NCBI GenBank assembly: GCA_052387695.1 | Contig: JBQTIX010000039.1 | Span: 22,831 to 86,830 of the forward strand | Direction of reading: 5' to 3' | Length of the DNA stretch: 64,000 bases | Source: Panacagrimonas sp052387695 | Lineage (GTDB): Bacteria; Pseudomonadota; Gammaproteobacteria; Nevskiales; Nevskiaceae | In this document: positions 62,589 to 64,000 of the stretch, in pieces | How the letters are laid out: every line of letters begins with the position of its first letter | How positions within the stretch are numbered: the stretch's first letter is position 1 | Position numbers and translations under genes: made by a program | Notes under the pieces: model-generated | Seen by the model: the letters and a program-made list of their open reading frames with translations, nothing else | The model's database searches: none | What the model was told of the DNA's origin: nothing

Positions 62589-62598
62589 GAAGCAAGTG

Positions 62599-63318
62599 AT
62601 GAGTTCCGCAACAAAGCCGTTCGCGACAATCGAAGCCAAGCTGTGGCGCTGGCGGTTCCTGAGTGGTCTGAGACGAGAGCTTGGAAAGCTGGGGCTCGAC
62701 AAAGCGCTGGTTGGCCGTATTGATCAGGCGGCCAGAGCGATCTGCGAACAGGAGCAGGGCTATATACCCGACCGAAAAGGGGTCGCCGTTCTTGCCATCT
62801 GCGCCTTGGCCCTTGCGACTCACCGCGAGCTATCGAAAGCAGGGGTTATTCAGGCATCAACGGACAATGTCATTCGGGGTGCCTTCCACGCATCCTTCAG
62901 CTCTCCCACGCGGGCCTTCGTCAAGATCGTGATGGCCTTCTCGCGCGATCCGGTGGCGCTGTTAGGCCGCGTGAAGTTGTCCGAGGTCTTCGTGGGGATA
63001 TTCGGGATTGGCTTCGAGTTCGAGGACCGTCTTACCGAGAACGGAGTAGAGCTGCGGGCTACGAAGTGCTGGATATTCGAGTTCTTCTCAAGACACGGCG
63101 AACCCGCGCTCACCAGCCGGATGTGCGAATGGGACAAGAACTGGATGAAGCCGATCCAGGAGTCGCGACACGGCGTCACCGTCGCCAGGACCGTGACGAT
63201 GGCAGCAAGTGGAACGCCCCACTGCGAGTTCCATTTCAAGCGGTCTGAAAAGAAACATTCGACCTTTTTTGACATTGCCGTGGTCGCCGACAGTTTTGAG
63301 AAGAAGGCAAGCCCGTGA
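62599..63318 (+). CDS. Possible L-2-amino-thiazoline-4-carboxylate hydrolase-family protein
   Basis: The 239-residue cytosolic protein shows two Cys-centred motifs near its end, RMCEWDKNW (about residue 176) and HCEFHFKRS (about residue 213). These remind me of the ATC hydrolase family, often encoded near amine dehydrogenases. The N-terminal half is helical with no known motif. An AGGAAG ribosome-binding site precedes the ATG. In the aau cluster of Alcaligenes unassigned ORFs follow the cytochrome. The enzyme name is tentative. Confidence 0.5.
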   Translation: MSSATKPFATIEAKLWRWRFLSGLRRELGKLGLDKALVGRIDQAARAICEQEQGYIPDRKGVAVLAICALALATHRELSKAGVIQASTDNVIRGAFHASFSSPTRAFVKIVMAFSRDPVALLGRVKLSEVFVGIFGIGFEFEDRLTENGVELRATKCWIFEFFSRHGEPALTSRMCEWDKNWMKPIQESRHGVTVARTVTMAASGTPHCEFHFKRSEKKHSTFFDIAVVADSFEKKASP

Positions 63319-63445
63319 CGCGGAGTCGGCAGCAACAAGCCGAGCGCGCTACGTGTCAACGCGGACGCTCGACAGGCTCGCCTGATCGACTTCGTCCGGA
63401 CGCTTGATAGCGGCAGGTCGTCATCGGCGGCAATTGGCACGACTT

Positions 63446-63468
63446 CGCCCGTTCGAATGAATCGGGCG
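63446..63468 (+). terminator. Possible weak terminator of the aau operon
   Basis: CGCCCG and CGGGCG flank an 11-base loop, followed by TGATTTCTGG, which is only moderately T-rich. It lies 128 bp after the last aau-operon gene. Confidence 0.3.
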
Positions 63469-63505
63469 TGATTTCTGGACTTGAATAGAAGTGTGAGGTC
63501 GGCGG

Positions 63506-63543
63506 GCCCGCTGGTCAGCGATCACCAGCGGGCGCTGACCAGC
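63506..63543. repeat. Two interlocked, mutually exclusive perfect hairpins
   Basis: Arm GCCCGCTGGT (63506-63515) pairs with ACCAGCGGGC (63524-63533). Arm GCTGGTCAGCG (63510-63520) pairs with CGCTGACCAGC (63533-63543). The two stems share bases, so only one can form at a time. Confidence 0.7.
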
Positions 63544-63627
63544 CCCGAGCAGTCGTGTCAGCTTCACAAATCAGAGCCCGAATGCGGACTCTCGCAATCT
63601 AATCTCAATGGCCTCTTCTTGCCGTGC

Positions 63628-63834
63628 TCAGCGGCGATTCTGGTACCGCTCCAGCTCGTCCGGGTCGTAGCCCTGATCAGTGAGCACCATCTCGTCGAGA
63701 TCGAAATTGAAGTGCAGCACACGCTCCAGGATGCGGCGCGCGAGCCGGTCGAACCAGGTCTGGTTGCGCGACGCCTTCTTCGCCAGCGCGAAGCCGATCT
63801 TGGCCAGCGCTGCACGCACGAAGTACGGCTTCAT
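63628..63834 (-). CDS. Small protein of unknown function
   Basis: The 68-residue product is basic at its N-terminus (ALAKIGFALAKKASRNQ) and acidic near its end (DEMVLTDQGYDPDELERYQ). No signal peptide or family is recognised. Its ATG overlaps the stop of the gene entering from the right edge by four bases (ATGA), which is good evidence that it is translated as part of an operon. Confidence 0.5.
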   Translation of the reverse strand: MKPYFVRAALAKIGFALAKKASRNQTWFDRLARRILERVLHFNFDLDEMVLTDQGYDPDELERYQNRR

Positions 63835-63998
63835 GCGACAGCCCCGGCCTGCTTCACGATCCGGCACGGCAGCCCCTTGAGGTGCGGGATGCCCTGCTCG
63901 CGATCAAGGTAATCGCCGTCGTCGGGACACAGCTGCGCATCGGCGTACTGCATCGCACCCGACAGCTTGCCGAGCCCACGTTCGGTCTCCGGCTTCCA
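63831..63998 (-). CDS. 3' end of an unidentified gene cut by the window edge
   Basis: A minus-strand frame is open from the right edge and ends in an ATGA overlap with the gene at 63834. The 55 visible residues include GLGKLSGAMQYADAQLCPDD and HLKGLPCRIVKQAG, with two Cys. I do not recognise the family. The coupling to the next gene argues that it is real. Confidence 0.5.
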   Translation of the reverse strand, partial: WKPETERGLGKLSGAMQYADAQLCPDDGDYLDREQGIPHLKGLPCRIVKQAGAVA

Positions 63999-64000
63999 CC

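Larger units (their letters stand above)
63319..63627. other. Intergenic region with hairpins
   Basis: No gene is supported. The stretch holds a small CGCCCG/CGGGCG hairpin at 63446-63468 and, further on, the interlocked inverted repeats at 63506-63543. Confidence 0.5.

Overview
The window is about 64 kb of GC-rich chromosomal DNA from a gammaproteobacterium. The core genes point to this class: a DUF971-ubiE-ubiJ-ubiB ubiquinone block, trkA-trkH, hemL, thiE/thiD, ftsY, mtgA and an HtrB/LpxL-type lipid A acyltransferase. A FkbO/Hyg5-type chorismatase like XanB2 and two CRP/Clp-type operators fit the Xanthomonadales (Lysobacterales) best, but that placement is inference. No rRNA, tRNA or CRISPR array was seen.

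Layout. 1-4.5 kb: end of a hexose-phosphate mutarotase, a molybdopterin oxidoreductase, a small secreted Cys protein behind two perfect CRP-type sites, and a DUF900 hydrolase. 4.5-15.9 kb, nearly all on the minus strand: chorismatase, corA, mdh, a VapBC-type toxin-antitoxin pair, a DUF2461 protein, trkH/trkA, and the ubiquinone genes interrupted by a nested inverted-repeat element. 16.3-21.1 kb: sugar/glycan-type genes (C-methyltransferase, epimerase, 2OG oxygenase, M28-like peptidase). 21.1-28.1 kb: lipid A acyltransferase, ftsY, a DedA-PAP2-LssY fusion, hemL, thiE, thiD. 28.5-35.2 kb: an exported propeller-like protein with a Popeye-like membrane protein, a TonB receptor/PepSY operon, and mtgA. 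35.7-37.2 kb: a small lower-GC island with a Fic remnant and a TIR-like/TPR protein, a candidate immune effector. 37.3-42.7 kb: acyl-CoA synthetase and an FbpABC iron ABC transporter. 43-45.8 kb: methyltransferases (one frameshifted), a DUF202 protein, a sulfur-transferase-like phosphatase and a DsrE protein.

46-56.7 kb is a sulfur-oxidation island. It holds two YeeE/YedE sulfur-transport proteins, a Lys/Cys-tailed exported peptide, a DUF6969-like protein, an exported double rhodanese, a SoxH-like metallohydrolase, and a full soxCDYZAXB operon able in principle to oxidise thiosulfate completely to sulfate. The two halves begin with promoters that share a 16-bp element. 57.7-63.3 kb is an aromatic-amine-dehydrogenase-type cluster (LysR regulator, then aauB-E-D-A, two cytochromes c and a possible ATC-hydrolase-family protein). 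Amines would be deaminated in the periplasm by a tryptophan tryptophylquinone enzyme, and electrons, like those from Sox, would pass through cytochrome c.

Intergenic DNA is rich in small repeats: two families of GTAG-headed REP hairpins (often as inverted doublets), at least two TA-flanked MITE-like elements whose ends supply stop codons to neighbouring genes, a complex inverted-repeat element covering the ubiB start, and a pair of mutually exclusive hairpins near the right edge.
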